NCBI RefSeq assembly: GCF_007988905.1
Contig: NZ_BJVA01000007.1
Location: 1 to 64,000 of the forward strand
Length of the DNA stretch: 64,000 bases
Direction of reading: 5' to 3'
Source of the DNA: Gluconobacter kanchanaburiensis NBRC 103587
Lineage (GTDB): Bacteria > Pseudomonadota > Alphaproteobacteria > Acetobacterales > Acetobacteraceae
The translations under genes were made by a program, and so were the position numbers. The notes under the pieces were generated by a model, which had not been told where the DNA came from, did no database searches, and was given only the letters and a program-made list of their open reading frames with translations. Positions 46,455 through 55,800 of the stretch are shown piece by piece. Each line of letters starts with the position of its first letter. Position 1 is the first letter of the stretch.

Positions 46455-47054
46455 GTGCAGCAGACAATGATCGCAGCCAGGCTCTCCCGGGGATACGCTC
46501 GGGCAGCGACGGTGCTGGGTGCTTCGGGGGAGCAGTATCGCCCTTCGGGTGGAGTGTTGCCGATGGAGACGCTCCATGCCCAGCCCACGCTGGCTTTCGA
46601 CGTGGATGCGGAATTTTCGTTTACGCAGCCGATCGGGTGGGGAATTCCGACGGAGTATGTTCTGACGGATCGACGTGATGATACGGAGGTAGGTGATATC
46701 CTTGTCGCGAGTGGTCGGACATATTTCGTGGCGTCTGTTGAGCCTTTGCGGCCCCCGCTCTGTGTGGTGTGCAGCAGGACGGTTTCGGTCAGCGGGGTAA
46801 CGGGAACTGTGCAGACGCTTGTTTCCGAGTGTCCTGCGGGCATCATCATGCGGGCGAAGGGGGAATCTTCAGGAAGTGGAGTTCCTGGTGCGACCCGACC
46901 GGGACAGTCAGTCATATATCTGCCGCTTCTGCCCGGGGTGGTGCTGACGCCTTACATGACGGTGACGACGGATCTGGGAACGACATATACCATCAATGCA
47001 GTGGAAATATCGGAGTTCGGCATCCGCTGTACCATGTCGCTTCAGCAGGTCTGA
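46455..47054 (+). CDS. Hypothetical virion-associated protein
   Basis: A 199-residue, beta-rich protein, family not recognised (YILTDRRDDTEVGDILVAS-like stretch at 40-100; ending FGIRCTMSLQQV). It lies between a connector-like gene and a protein upstream of the sheath, so it is probably a head-completion or neck protein. The start overlaps nothing; the preceding gene ends 10 bp upstream. Confidence 0.55.
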   Translation: MQQTMIAARLSRGYARAATVLGASGEQYRPSGGVLPMETLHAQPTLAFDVDAEFSFTQPIGWGIPTEYVLTDRRDDTEVGDILVASGRTYFVASVEPLRPPLCVVCSRTVSVSGVTGTVQTLVSECPAGIIMRAKGESSGSGVPGATRPGQSVIYLPLLPGVVLTPYMTVTTDLGTTYTINAVEISEFGIRCTMSLQQV

Positions 47055-47065
47055 GGAGGACGGGA

Positions 47066-48049
47066 ATGACAGACGCTTCCAGGGTTGGGTTGGCGCTTGC
47101 CTATAACTGTGCACAGGTTCTTTATCCGCAAGGACTGTCGGGCGCTTCCGTGACGGGACGTCAGGTGGTTCTGAGGCGGGGATGGCTGTTGCCCAGCGAT
47201 CTTTTTACGGCGCAGAATATCCGGAATAACATCGATTTCGTTACCGTTACAATGTCGCCCCGAAAGATGCCTGAATGGATTGAACCCTTGGGACGTCCAT
47301 GGCGGGTGCAGCAGAAGGTTGCTCCTACGGTCGGGGTCGTCGTTGTGGATGGGACAGTAAAAATTGTCTTTTCCGGGGATGTTACGCCTGCAGGTGTCGT
47401 GGCGGTCTGGCTGGATGATGTGCTGTATGAGGGCGCTCCTTCCGCGGCTTATGCGGTGATGGCACAGGACACACCTGAGACAGTCGCAGCCGCTCTTGCG
47501 GCAGCGCTGAGCGGGGGTGTCGCGACTGGCGCAGTGATCAGCGTGCCGGGTCGCATGGTGAACGGGCATGCCGGTGGATACGGTCAGTCGGTTCGGGTGA
47601 CGCGGCGTCAGGCTCAGCTTTATCGCGTATCGATCTGGACAGCGGATGCAACGGCGCGTGAAACGTTGGCTTCCGTTCTGGATACCGCGCTTGCTGAACA
47701 GAGTTGGATCAGCACTCTGGATGGGCGGGAGGCTCAGCTCCGCTTTCAGAGCGTGGAAGATGTCGACACGATGCAGAACGAAGCGCTGTATCGGCGGGAT
47801 TATTTCTATGAGCTGGTTTTTGACACCCTTCAGGTGCAATGGGCTTCTGACATGCTGTGTGGCATCGGAACCCTGTCTGGTGAAAAGGGACTTCCAGCGT
47901 CTTTCGGCATTCTGGCTCCCGGGGCTCAAAACCAGACTGTTACGGCGGCTTTGGAGGCGATGCAGGCGGTGATCGCCACACGGGCTGCGGCGACGTCCTA
48001 CCCCGGTCTGGGGGTTGATCGGTTCGGGACAGTGGTTGCGGCTGCCTGA
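47066..48049 (+). CDS. Hypothetical head-tail or tail-terminator protein
   Basis: A 327-residue protein with a strong GGAGGA site just before ATG 47066. It begins MTDASRVGLALAYNCAQVLY and includes MSPRKMPEWIEPLGRPWRVQ and a block rich in Ala/Val. No family was recognised. Its place between connector genes and the tail sheath suggests a neck/tail-terminator function, which is inferred. The frame is open upstream to 46769, but that overlaps the previous gene. Confidence 0.55.
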   Translation: MTDASRVGLALAYNCAQVLYPQGLSGASVTGRQVVLRRGWLLPSDLFTAQNIRNNIDFVTVTMSPRKMPEWIEPLGRPWRVQQKVAPTVGVVVVDGTVKIVFSGDVTPAGVVAVWLDDVLYEGAPSAAYAVMAQDTPETVAAALAAALSGGVATGAVISVPGRMVNGHAGGYGQSVRVTRRQAQLYRVSIWTADATARETLASVLDTALAEQSWISTLDGREAQLRFQSVEDVDTMQNEALYRRDYFYELVFDTLQVQWASDMLCGIGTLSGEKGLPASFGILAPGAQNQTVTAALEAMQAVIATRAAATSYPGLGVDRFGTVVAAA

Positions 48050-48147
48050 CTTCAAGGCTGTGTTAAAGAGCTGAAATTTCATTCAGGAAAGCGGGTTATT
48101 TCCTCGGGGAAGTGCCCGCTTTCTGCATTTTGGAGAGCGATCCGGGG

Positions 48148-49635
48148 ATGTCTCTGGTCTATCAGGCGGGAACACTGAATACCACGGCACTGACTGTGCC
48201 AAATCTTTATGTGCAGATCGCCCAGCCGCAGACGTTGGCTTTGGCGGGGGCTGCGTCTTCGCAACTGGGGGTCGTCGGAACTGCCGGCTGGGGCCCGGTG
48301 GGAATGCCGCTGCCAATCGGCGGCATGAGCGATTATATTGCGGCGTTCGGCGCCAAGCAGAATAAAACGACAGATGCGGGCTTGGCAGTGAATATTGCCG
48401 TGATGCAGCAGGCGTCATCTTTTGTGGTTGTCCGGGTAACGGACGGCACGGATGTTGCTGCGACGGGCAGCATTGTTGGTGTGGCAATCCAGGCTGTTCA
48501 TACGGGGAGTGCAGGAAATGGCATCGGGGCTGCGGTAACGGCGACGGGGTCTGGCTATGCTCTTGCGGTTACACATGCCGACCTGGGTGCGACGACGTAT
48601 GCTGGAGCGGACTGGTCTGCGCTTGCGTCTGCTGTGGCGCAGGATCTGAATGCTCTTGTGAAGATCGTATTGCCGGAGACCGTCCCGGCGTTGGCGGTTG
48701 GGAATGTGGCGCTCTCGGGCGGTACGGATGGTGGAGAGCCGACGACCGCACAGTTTGTGGGAGAGGATAGCGCGGTCCGGACGGGCATGTATGCGCTGCG
48801 TGGTCAGGGATGCGCGGTGGCGCTGCTGCATGGTGTGACGGACAGCACGTCTTATACGGCACAGTCGGCTTTCGGAACCTCGGAAGGGGTTTACATGATT
48901 GCGGTAGGTCCAGCCTCCGACAGCGTGACGAATGCCATTTCGGTCAAGGCGGGTAGTGGGCTGGATGCGGCATCGGTCAAGCTCATGTTTGGCGACTGGC
49001 TCTGGTGGAGTGATGATACGTATGGTGTGATGCTGGTCAGTCCTCAGGCATTTTCGGGAGGAAAGTTGGCAGCGCTTTCGCCTGAGCAGTCCAGCCTGAA
49101 CAAGGCTCTTGCGGGGATTGTGGGCAGCCAGAAGGCTGGCCTGACCGGAAGCAGCGCAACATATTCAACTGCCGAGTTGTCCGCTCTATTTACGGCGGGG
49201 ATCGACGTGATCTGCAATCCGGCGCCAGGTGGCGCTTACTGGGCGGTGCGCTGTGGGCATAACTCGTCCAGCAAGAGTACTGTGAATGGTGACAGTTATA
49301 CACGCCTGACAAATTACATTGCGTCGTCGCTTGCTGGTGGCATGGGCGGATATGTGGGTGAAGTTATCAACGACACGCTTTTCAGCGATATCCGTTCAAC
49401 TCTTCTGGGTTTTCTGTCGTCTCTGCTGTCGCAGAACATTCTGGGCGTTCAGAATGGTGAGCTGCCTTACAGTGTAGTGTGTGATTCCAGTAATAACCCA
49501 CAGTCTCGGACGGCACTGGGCTATGTGCAGGCGGATGTGGCGGTCCGCTACCAAGGCATCAACGAGAAATTTATTGTCAATCTGCAGGGTGGCGCTTCCG
49601 TTACGGTGTCGTCTGCGTCGGGGAGTGTCGGCTAA
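48148..49635 (+). CDS. Contractile tail sheath protein
   Basis: A 495-residue sheath protein of the Myoviridae type. An N-terminal part (TVPNLYVQIAQPQTLALAGA to SSQLGVVGTAGWGPVGMPLP) and the C-terminal end (RTALGYVQADVAVRYQGINE, KFIVNLQGGASVTV) match phage sheath family features. Its presence shows the particle has a contractile tail, unlike the siphovirus-type RcGTA. An in-frame GTG at 48112 is possible, but ATG 48148 gives the usual N-terminus. Confidence 0.88.
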   Translation: MSLVYQAGTLNTTALTVPNLYVQIAQPQTLALAGAASSQLGVVGTAGWGPVGMPLPIGGMSDYIAAFGAKQNKTTDAGLAVNIAVMQQASSFVVVRVTDGTDVAATGSIVGVAIQAVHTGSAGNGIGAAVTATGSGYALAVTHADLGATTYAGADWSALASAVAQDLNALVKIVLPETVPALAVGNVALSGGTDGGEPTTAQFVGEDSAVRTGMYALRGQGCAVALLHGVTDSTSYTAQSAFGTSEGVYMIAVGPASDSVTNAISVKAGSGLDAASVKLMFGDWLWWSDDTYGVMLVSPQAFSGGKLAALSPEQSSLNKALAGIVGSQKAGLTGSSATYSTAELSALFTAGIDVICNPAPGGAYWAVRCGHNSSSKSTVNGDSYTRLTNYIASSLAGGMGGYVGEVINDTLFSDIRSTLLGFLSSLLSQNILGVQNGELPYSVVCDSSNNPQSRTALGYVQADVAVRYQGINEKFIVNLQGGASVTVSSASGSVG

Positions 49636-50061
49636 ATGGCAAATCCATACAGCATTGGCCGGGATTGCCGGATTACGGTTCTGTGGAACGGGCAGCGGGT
49701 TGATCTGCGGGATGTCACGTCTTTCAACGCGTCCCAAGAAACACAGGCCCTGCGCGCCAATCCCCTGAACGGGGTTCCGCTGGAATTCAATGTGCCCAAT
49801 GGCTGGCGGGGCGTATTTCAGATCGCTCGTGCCAATGCAGCTCTGGACAATCTGGTTGCGGCTATTGAGGCGGCGTACTGGAATGCCGGTACTGTCGGGA
49901 GCGGCACGATCTATCAGTACGTGACTGAACCGGACGGAACGACCAGTACCTGGGAATTCAGCAATGTCTCGATGCAACTGAAGAGTGATCCCTGGCAGGC
50001 GGACCATATGATCCATCAGACGGTTCAGTTCTTTGCTTCTACGAGGACGAAGATTTCGTGA
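49636..50061 (+). CDS. Tail tube protein
   Basis: A 141-residue protein located directly after the sheath, with no gap between stop and start. Features are RDCRITVLWNGQRVDLRDVT and WEFSNVSMQLKSDPWQADHM. The size, order and beta-rich sequence fit a tube (FII/gpM-like) protein. Confidence 0.82.
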   Translation: MANPYSIGRDCRITVLWNGQRVDLRDVTSFNASQETQALRANPLNGVPLEFNVPNGWRGVFQIARANAALDNLVAAIEAAYWNAGTVGSGTIYQYVTEPDGTTSTWEFSNVSMQLKSDPWQADHMIHQTVQFFASTRTKIS

Positions 50062-50545
50062 GTGATTTTCCGCAGGAACTTGTTCTTTCAGATGACCGTC
50101 GTCTTGCGCTTCGTGAAATCGATCCTGCCGATATGCTGGATCTGATCGAGGCGGCAGGAAGCGCGATCAATGGTGCGTCTGCGTCCGCGTGGCTTGGCTA
50201 TGCGGAAATGATCTGCTCGGTGACGGCTATTGATGGCGTTCCGGTTCAGATGCCGCAGACCAAGGAAGAAATCAGGGATCTGGCACGTCGGGTCGGAAAA
50301 ACCGGAATTGCAGCGCTTACGCCCCTGTTTGAACGGGGTGTGGACGAGGATAGCCGGGACGTCGCAAAAAACTGAGCCGGCACCCCGGGTTTCAGGAGAT
50401 GCTTTATCTGCTGGATCACGGGGTGCCTTGGGATGTGTTGAGGGGATGGTCCCGGGCCCGGCGGATGGCTGCCTGTGTGATTACTGCTGAGCGGAACGGG
50501 CACAGCTTTGACTGGGATATGATGTCCTATCGGGGAGAAATATGA
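50058..50545 (+). CDS. Tail assembly chaperone pair, -1 frameshift product (G/GT-like)
   Basis: The upstream frame (50058-50375) makes a 105-residue protein (DRRLALREIDPADMLDLIEA) whose end is the heptamer A AAA AAC followed by a stop (TGA at 50373). A -1 slip on this heptamer would enter a second frame that continues to 50545 as SRHPGFQEMLYLLDHGVPWD, then LRGWSRARRMAACVITAERN. The fused product would be 162 residues. This is the classical arrangement of phage tail assembly chaperones just before the tape-measure gene. The efficiency of the slip is unknown. Confidence 0.75.
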
Positions 50546-51390
50546 TGCGGAAAACTTTCTGGCGAAATATTCTCCTGATCAGACCATTTTTTGTCGGTTC
50601 TTCTGTGGCGCTTATGCGGGGATCACTGCTGAGAGCAGCGGTTCCTCGCATCAAGAGACAGGCTGGTGTCGCGGGTGTCAGAAAACGCCCGGTTTTTTCA
50701 AAAAACATGACCTCGGTCAGAACGAGGCCTAATATTCTGGTGAACGAGGTGGCGCGGGTGCAGGATATGACACGGGGTGTGATGCCTTCAGTGCCATATG
50801 CGCGCATTCTGCGACATGGATCTGAAGTGCTTGCTCCGTTGCAGGTGTCTTTTCCGGAAAAGGCTCAAAAATTTACAGGAAAAACGTGTCGGCCAAGTGT
50901 CAAATGGCAGATGGATAGTGTCACGAATAAGGTTGTTGGACGGAACAGAAAAGATTTTTCAGCTTTCAACCTGCGGAAGCGGACTGTTTTATCGGTAACG
51001 GCCGCAGCAAGCGCTGTTCGGCATCCTACGTCGCCGAAAGTGGTGGGGGCTGGAAGACAATACCGCTTCGACCACGAGAATGGGCAGGTTCTTCATAAAG
51101 CGACTATTTCGCAAGAGGGTGCTTTACATGTGCCTAGGGTGCGGCAGTCAGTCAGTGTGGAGAGTGCGGTTCACAGAGATGGGCAAGAAAAACGTTCCTT
51201 ATCAGGAATGGATCGTGAGATTGCACGACATGATGCTCAGTTCCACGAACTCTATTCCGGCTCCGACGTGAAGGATACAAATTTTTCGTTGGGAGATCGA
51301 CGAGTACGGATGGCGGCCCGGCGCTCTGGGAGTGGCGTGGACGAAATCATGCAGCCTCAATATCCGGGGCGGAGTATTGGCTTTCTCTGA
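50542..51390 (+). CDS. Short protein in the tape-measure position
   Basis: A 282-residue basic protein in the slot where tail tape-measure genes normally lie (after the chaperones, before gpU/N-like genes). An N-terminal hydrophobic stretch (ILLIRPFFVGSSVALMRGSL) is followed by RARK-rich sequence and a VPYARILRHGSEVLAPLQVS segment. It lacks the long coiled-coil/hydrophobic repeat of typical 600-1200-residue tape measures. It could be a very short tape measure or another tail protein. ATG 50542 overlaps the preceding frame's stop. Confidence 0.5.
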   Translation: MMRKTFWRNILLIRPFFVGSSVALMRGSLLRAAVPRIKRQAGVAGVRKRPVFSKNMTSVRTRPNILVNEVARVQDMTRGVMPSVPYARILRHGSEVLAPLQVSFPEKAQKFTGKTCRPSVKWQMDSVTNKVVGRNRKDFSAFNLRKRTVLSVTAAASAVRHPTSPKVVGAGRQYRFDHENGQVLHKATISQEGALHVPRVRQSVSVESAVHRDGQEKRSLSGMDREIARHDAQFHELYSGSDVKDTNFSLGDRRVRMAARRSGSGVDEIMQPQYPGRSIGFL

Positions 51391-51408
51391 GAGAGGAGAT
51401 GTCCCCTG

Positions 51409-52323
51409 ATGGGAGTTGGGCTTTCTGATATAGAAAACGCCATTGGCGCTGTAGGACGGCTCGGTGCATCATCGCCTGTAATACTGGGAAATCTTGTTCT
51501 GACAGGAATTGAGGTTCCTGACTCGCTACAGGTCGGCGGTCGCCAGATGCTGGTTGTGCATCGCTTGCCTGGCGGTGGGAAAGTTGTTGATGCTCTGGGA
51601 AATGACCCGGGGCGTCTGGAACTTAAGGGGCGTTTTCTTGGACCGGACGCGCAGATGCGAGCGCAGGCGGTTGAGCGTATGAGAATGGTGGGACAGCAGG
51701 TCGTCTTTTCAGCGGCCGGTCTTTCCGTACAGGTCTGGATTGCCCAGTTTAATTATGTCTATCAGGCCAAAGGAGCCGTCTGCTCCTACACGTTGATTCT
51801 TGAACGGCCCCAGGAAACGACGTCCACGCAGGCTTCAAGTACCTTATCCGGAGTTCTGGGAGAAGATGTCGGGAGTGCTCTGGACAGTTTCTCGGGCGTC
51901 GTTTCCGAGGTTTCCGAGGGCTTATTTGCGGCAGCAGGACAAGTATCCTCTGTGGTCGGTCAGGTCATGCCTCTGGCCAGCCTGATCGGTGTGGGAGGAT
52001 TTGCTGCAAAGGTGACCGATGCTCTAGGAACTGTTGGGAGCGTGGCACAAAGTGGAATGAATCTTGCGGCTGTGCCTTCAGCCCTTACCTCTGTTGCCGG
52101 AGGTCTGGAAAGTGCCGGGAATGGCCTGAATTCCCTTATTGCAGGTACAGGACAAAATATTGAAGCTATTCAGCCGGTCAACAGCGTTTCTCTAAATGCG
52201 CTGGGGCAGAATGCAGCATTATTGAGTGCCGCGGCGGATGCAGGCGGCCTCGTTAACCGGGCGGTGGCGAATATTTCACTATCGCAAGGGCAAGAGATGT
52301 CTCCCCCGTCTGTTTTCGCGTGA
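51409..52323 (+). CDS. Tail protein with P2 gpU/Mu gpN-like N-terminal domain
   Basis: A 304-residue protein. The first ~130 residues (VGGRQMLVVHRLPGGGKVVD to SVQVWIAQFNYVYQAKGAVC) resemble the DNA circularisation/tail protein U family found after tape measures in P2- and Mu-like phages. The remainder is low-complexity and hydrophobic (VVGQVMPLASLIGVGGFAAK). A GGAGATG-type site precedes ATG 51409. Confidence 0.68.
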   Translation: MGVGLSDIENAIGAVGRLGASSPVILGNLVLTGIEVPDSLQVGGRQMLVVHRLPGGGKVVDALGNDPGRLELKGRFLGPDAQMRAQAVERMRMVGQQVVFSAAGLSVQVWIAQFNYVYQAKGAVCSYTLILERPQETTSTQASSTLSGVLGEDVGSALDSFSGVVSEVSEGLFAAAGQVSSVVGQVMPLASLIGVGGFAAKVTDALGTVGSVAQSGMNLAAVPSALTSVAGGLESAGNGLNSLIAGTGQNIEAIQPVNSVSLNALGQNAALLSAAADAGGLVNRAVANISLSQGQEMSPPSVFA

Positions 52324-52330
52324 GGAAATA

Positions 52331-52540
52331 ATGCAGGATTTTATTGTTAGTGCTGCGGATATTTCTCTGTTTCATGTGGCCGCGCGCGAACTGGGGGATG
52401 CTTCCCAATGGTGGAGAATTGCGCAGGTTAATGGGATGACGGATCCGGATCTGGGAAGAATTTCCCAGACAGTGGTTCTGAAAATTCCATCGATTGAACA
52501 AGATCTGACATCTGGTTTGCCGGATGGAGCGGGTGAATGA
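52331..52540 (+). CDS. Small LysM-like tail protein (gpX-like)
   Basis: A 69-residue protein: ISLFHVAARELGDASQWWRI and AQVNGMTDPDLGRISQTVVL are LysM-like, as in phage tail protein X. GAGGAA lies six bases upstream. It ends in overlap with the baseplate hub gene (ATGA at 52537-52540). Size and order are as in P2 (X before D). Confidence 0.72.
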   Translation: MQDFIVSAADISLFHVAARELGDASQWWRIAQVNGMTDPDLGRISQTVVLKIPSIEQDLTSGLPDGAGE

Positions 52541-53598
52541 GTTTCAGAACTTTTGAGGCTCAGGTTCTTTTTGACGGTGAGGTGGACCCCGCTCTTGCGC
52601 TTGCTCAGTTCGAAATTGATTCCAGCCGGTATGAGGCGTGTGATGTGGCTTCACTCTGTTTCGCTGTCAGAAAACAGGGAAAGCAGAATCTGTGGTTCGA
52701 CGCGGAACAGCCTGAGCGAAAATGGGTCGCGGTGAAGATGCGTGATGTCAGCGGTACCGATCCGGGATGGACGACGCTCTTTGAAGGGTGGCTCGATCAC
52801 ATTGAGTATGCGGCAGAAAATGCATATCTGGAGATGGAGTGCCGGGATGCGCTGGCGGCGCTGATGGATCTGCGTGTTCAGGATGCATGGCTCAATCACA
52901 CCCAGCAGGAACTGCTGGAAATCATGGCGCAGGCTGCGGGACTGGACGCAAGGGTCTTGCTGCCTTCGGATCAGGCCACTCTCATGGCGGGACAGTTCTG
53001 GCAGATCGAGCATAAACGCGGTGCCCTAATGGGACAGCATCGTTTTCAGACGGCTGCGGATCTGGCTTTTACCATCGCCCGGGACGCATTTTGCGATCTG
53101 TATGCAAAAGGAACGTCCATGGTCTGTGAGCCGCTGGGGTCTTCTTCTGACGTTGGTGCTAAAGTGACTGATATGCGCCGTAATGTTCTTGAGACGAATA
53201 TTGCAAGAGATTTGCAGCTTTTGTCCGGGGTGGTTGTGCATATGGCTTCATGGGACTCCAGGCAACGAAGTACGACGCATGTTTATTACGATGGGGTTTC
53301 ATTTTATCAGGATGCGCCGACAGGAAACTCGGTTATCCATACGTTCCGTATTCCTGGACGTCGGTCTGAGGAATTACAGCGACTGGCGCGCGGAAAGTAT
53401 GCACGGATTTCGGCTCATGCTCTTTCTGTTCGGATCAGAATGCCGGGTGTAATCGGGATTGTTCCTAGAGATTTCATGACGGTCGTTATGGGGGCTCAGG
53501 AGAAAACGTTGGGAATCGATCAGGTTATTTCACGCTTTTCTGCTGAAAAAGGGTTTGTGCAGGACGTTGTTCTCAGGGATCGCGGAGGAAAGGCATGA
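52537..53598 (+). CDS. Baseplate hub protein (gpD-like)
   Basis: A 353-residue protein that connects the tube to the spike. Features: WTTLFEGWLDHIEYAAENAY, RDALAALMDLRVQDAWLNHT, and a VRIRMPGVIGIVPRDFMTVV segment near the end, consistent with late control protein D/phage hub proteins. It overlaps the spike gene by four bases. Confidence 0.75.
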   Translation: MSFRTFEAQVLFDGEVDPALALAQFEIDSSRYEACDVASLCFAVRKQGKQNLWFDAEQPERKWVAVKMRDVSGTDPGWTTLFEGWLDHIEYAAENAYLEMECRDALAALMDLRVQDAWLNHTQQELLEIMAQAAGLDARVLLPSDQATLMAGQFWQIEHKRGALMGQHRFQTAADLAFTIARDAFCDLYAKGTSMVCEPLGSSSDVGAKVTDMRRNVLETNIARDLQLLSGVVVHMASWDSRQRSTTHVYYDGVSFYQDAPTGNSVIHTFRIPGRRSEELQRLARGKYARISAHALSVRIRMPGVIGIVPRDFMTVVMGAQEKTLGIDQVISRFSAEKGFVQDVVLRDRGGKA

Positions 53599-54218
53599 TA
53601 GATGGCCGTTTTGATGCGGCTGTGGTGCAGGGACGGACCGCGCATACGATGTTTGGCATCGTGTCAGCAGTCGATCCTGTCAATCATGCCGTAAAAGTCC
53701 GGATACAGCCTGAAAATGTAGAGACTGGCTGGATCCCGGATGCAGGGAGCGTGCATGCGGGGGATTTGCGGGTTTCCTGCCCGTCTTCGCCAGGAACTCA
53801 CGTTATTTTGCAGCCGGTTGAAGGCGATGGTGAACACCTGGTTGTGACGGGATGTATCTTCGATACGGTGGTGATGGCACCTGTTTCCCCTTTGACGGGA
53901 GCTGTGGCGCAACCAGGCGAGTTTCTGGTGAGGGGCGGCAGCGGGCGCCCTCCAGTATCATCCTCGGGAGCTGTTGGAGTATCGTCTTCGGAAGCTGGCT
54001 GGTTGCATGTCGGTTCGGATTGTCTCGCTGTGGGAGCGGGGAATGCGCAGATTGTTCTCAAAGATGGTGAAATAAAATTTTCGGTAGGCAACACCTCCGT
54101 CACGCTGACGTCTACTGGACTGAAAGTTGCCGGCGGGGATGTTCAGACTGACCAGCATTCTCTTAATCAACATATCCATTTGGTGGGAAGTCAGAAGACA
54201 GAGGGACCGCTTGGATGA
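53595..54218 (+). CDS. Baseplate assembly/spike protein (gpV-like)
   Basis: A 207-residue protein with an OB-fold-like N-terminal region (GIVSAVDPVNHAVKVRIQPE). The C-terminal stretch includes SVGNTSVTLTSTGLKVAGGD, which forms the beta-helix spike, and NQHIHLVGS, an HxH pair of the type that binds iron at the spike tip in related phages. It overlaps neighbours on both sides (ATGA). Confidence 0.78.
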   Translation: MIDGRFDAAVVQGRTAHTMFGIVSAVDPVNHAVKVRIQPENVETGWIPDAGSVHAGDLRVSCPSSPGTHVILQPVEGDGEHLVVTGCIFDTVVMAPVSPLTGAVAQPGEFLVRGGSGRPPVSSSGAVGVSSSEAGWLHVGSDCLAVGAGNAQIVLKDGEIKFSVGNTSVTLTSTGLKVAGGDVQTDQHSLNQHIHLVGSQKTEGPLG

Positions 54219-54574
54219 TTGGGCTTTCACATATTTTTGGAAATGATCTGCTTCTGGAGGCGGGCGCTCTTCAAACGGTGTCAGGTACGGAACTGACGAG
54301 ACAAGCGTTGCTGAGACGTCTTCTGACAGTTGCGGGTGATTATATCTGGCAGCTTGATTATGGCGTCGGACTGCCTCTCATGGTCGGGCAGGTAATCGCG
54401 CCGGAAGCTATGGAATCTGTCATACGGGTGCAGGTTCAAGCTGATGCCGGAGTTGATTCGTCGCAGGCTGTGAATGTCCAGGTCGAGGACAGGGGAAACG
54501 GTGTTTGCAGATGTGACATTTCCTATGTCGACGCCGGGTCCGGTCAGCAGCAGCAGTTGTCATTTTCCTACTGA
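54215..54574 (+). CDS. Baseplate wedge protein (gp25/gpW-like)
   Basis: A 119-residue protein typical of gp25-like baseplate wedges: TRQALLRRLLTVAGDYIWQL and DYGVGLPLMVGQVI, with the end rich in acidic/Gln residues. It follows the spike gene with a 4-base overlap. Confidence 0.78.
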   Translation: MIGLSHIFGNDLLLEAGALQTVSGTELTRQALLRRLLTVAGDYIWQLDYGVGLPLMVGQVIAPEAMESVIRVQVQADAGVDSSQAVNVQVEDRGNGVCRCDISYVDAGSGQQQQLSFSY

Positions 54575-54618
54575 AATTATGAGAGCGGCACATTACTCAA
54601 CCGCTCCACGAGGATGCG

Positions 54619-55758
54619 ATGTCTCTCTCCTTACGTTCTTTTTCCACGACTGTTTCAACTGCTGTCACCACCGCGCAGGCATCCTGTTCGCAACTGCTTG
54701 ATGTGTCCGTTGGATCTCCTGTCCGTGCGTTGATGGAAAGTGTCGGTGGTGTGGGGCTGTGGCTGCAGTATCTGGTGCTGCAGTTTCTGCTGAAGACCCG
54801 GCTGGCAACATCTGTGGGGTCTGATTGCGATAGTTTTGTTAACGATTTTGGTATGACCCGACTGGCTGGAACGCCGTCGACAGGATTGGTGACGTTTGCA
54901 TCGTTTACCGCCAGTGACCAGTCCGCGGTTGTTCCGCCGGGGGTCATTGTTCGCACCGTAGGTGGTATTTCGTTTGCCGTAACGAAGGATCAATCCCTTT
55001 CTGCCTGGTCTGAATCCGCAGGCGGATATGTTCGGGCTGCTGGTGTTTCCAGCCTGTCGGTACCAGTTGCATGTCAGGTTGCTGGTGCCTCAGGGAATGT
55101 ATCGATCGGGGCGATCTGTCTCATGGGTACGGCAGTATCTGGCCTTGATACCGTAACGAATCCTGCTGCTTTCCTGAATGGTTCGGATCAGGAGACGGAT
55201 GCGCAGTTGAGAACGCGGTTTCCGCTCTGGCTTGCTGCCAAAGCTTCTGCAAGCCGGGCAGCAGTTGGGAATGCGATTGCCAATGTCCAGTCTGATTTAA
55301 GCTATTCATTGCGTGATGGTATCGATGCGGCGGGCGTGGCAAGGAGCGGGTATTTCACGGCTGTTATTAACGACGGAAGTGGCGTCCCATCGGATCAGCT
55401 TTTGTCCGAAGTTTATGGTGTGATTGAGACGGTCCGCGCGCTGGGGGTCGGGTTTGGTGTGCAGGCGCCTCAGGTTCTGAGCATCAGTGTTTCCATGGAT
55501 GTCGTGGTGCCTTCTTCGGTACCGGTCCAACAGGCAGAGAGTGCCATTCAGTCGGTGATAGCGCAGGATATTGCTTCAATGGCTGTTGGCGACGGCTACC
55601 CTTACAGTCGTCTGTCTTATCTGGCCTATGTAGGAGCAGGCGTTTCAGTATCGTCGGTTCTGAATGTGCGTCTGAATGGAGAGCAGGCCGATATTCCTGC
55701 AAATGGCAATCAGGCGCTTGTTGTCGGAAGCATTCAGATCAATGTCACTCAGGGCTGA
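54619..55758 (+). CDS. Baseplate J-family protein
   Basis: A 379-residue baseplate wedge protein. The N-terminus SPVRALMESVGGVGLWLQYL and the central QETDAQLRTRFPLWLAAKAS, then GYFTAVINDGSGVPSDQLLS, are typical of the Mu gp47/P2 gpJ family. It lies after the gp25-like gene, as in P2-type tails. Confidence 0.82.
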   Translation: MSLSLRSFSTTVSTAVTTAQASCSQLLDVSVGSPVRALMESVGGVGLWLQYLVLQFLLKTRLATSVGSDCDSFVNDFGMTRLAGTPSTGLVTFASFTASDQSAVVPPGVIVRTVGGISFAVTKDQSLSAWSESAGGYVRAAGVSSLSVPVACQVAGASGNVSIGAICLMGTAVSGLDTVTNPAAFLNGSDQETDAQLRTRFPLWLAAKASASRAAVGNAIANVQSDLSYSLRDGIDAAGVARSGYFTAVINDGSGVPSDQLLSEVYGVIETVRALGVGFGVQAPQVLSISVSMDVVVPSSVPVQQAESAIQSVIAQDIASMAVGDGYPYSRLSYLAYVGAGVSVSSVLNVRLNGEQADIPANGNQALVVGSIQINVTQG

Positions 55759-55800
55759 GAATCCGGAATCTGGCTCTATCGAAAAGGATGAGGAATTCTC

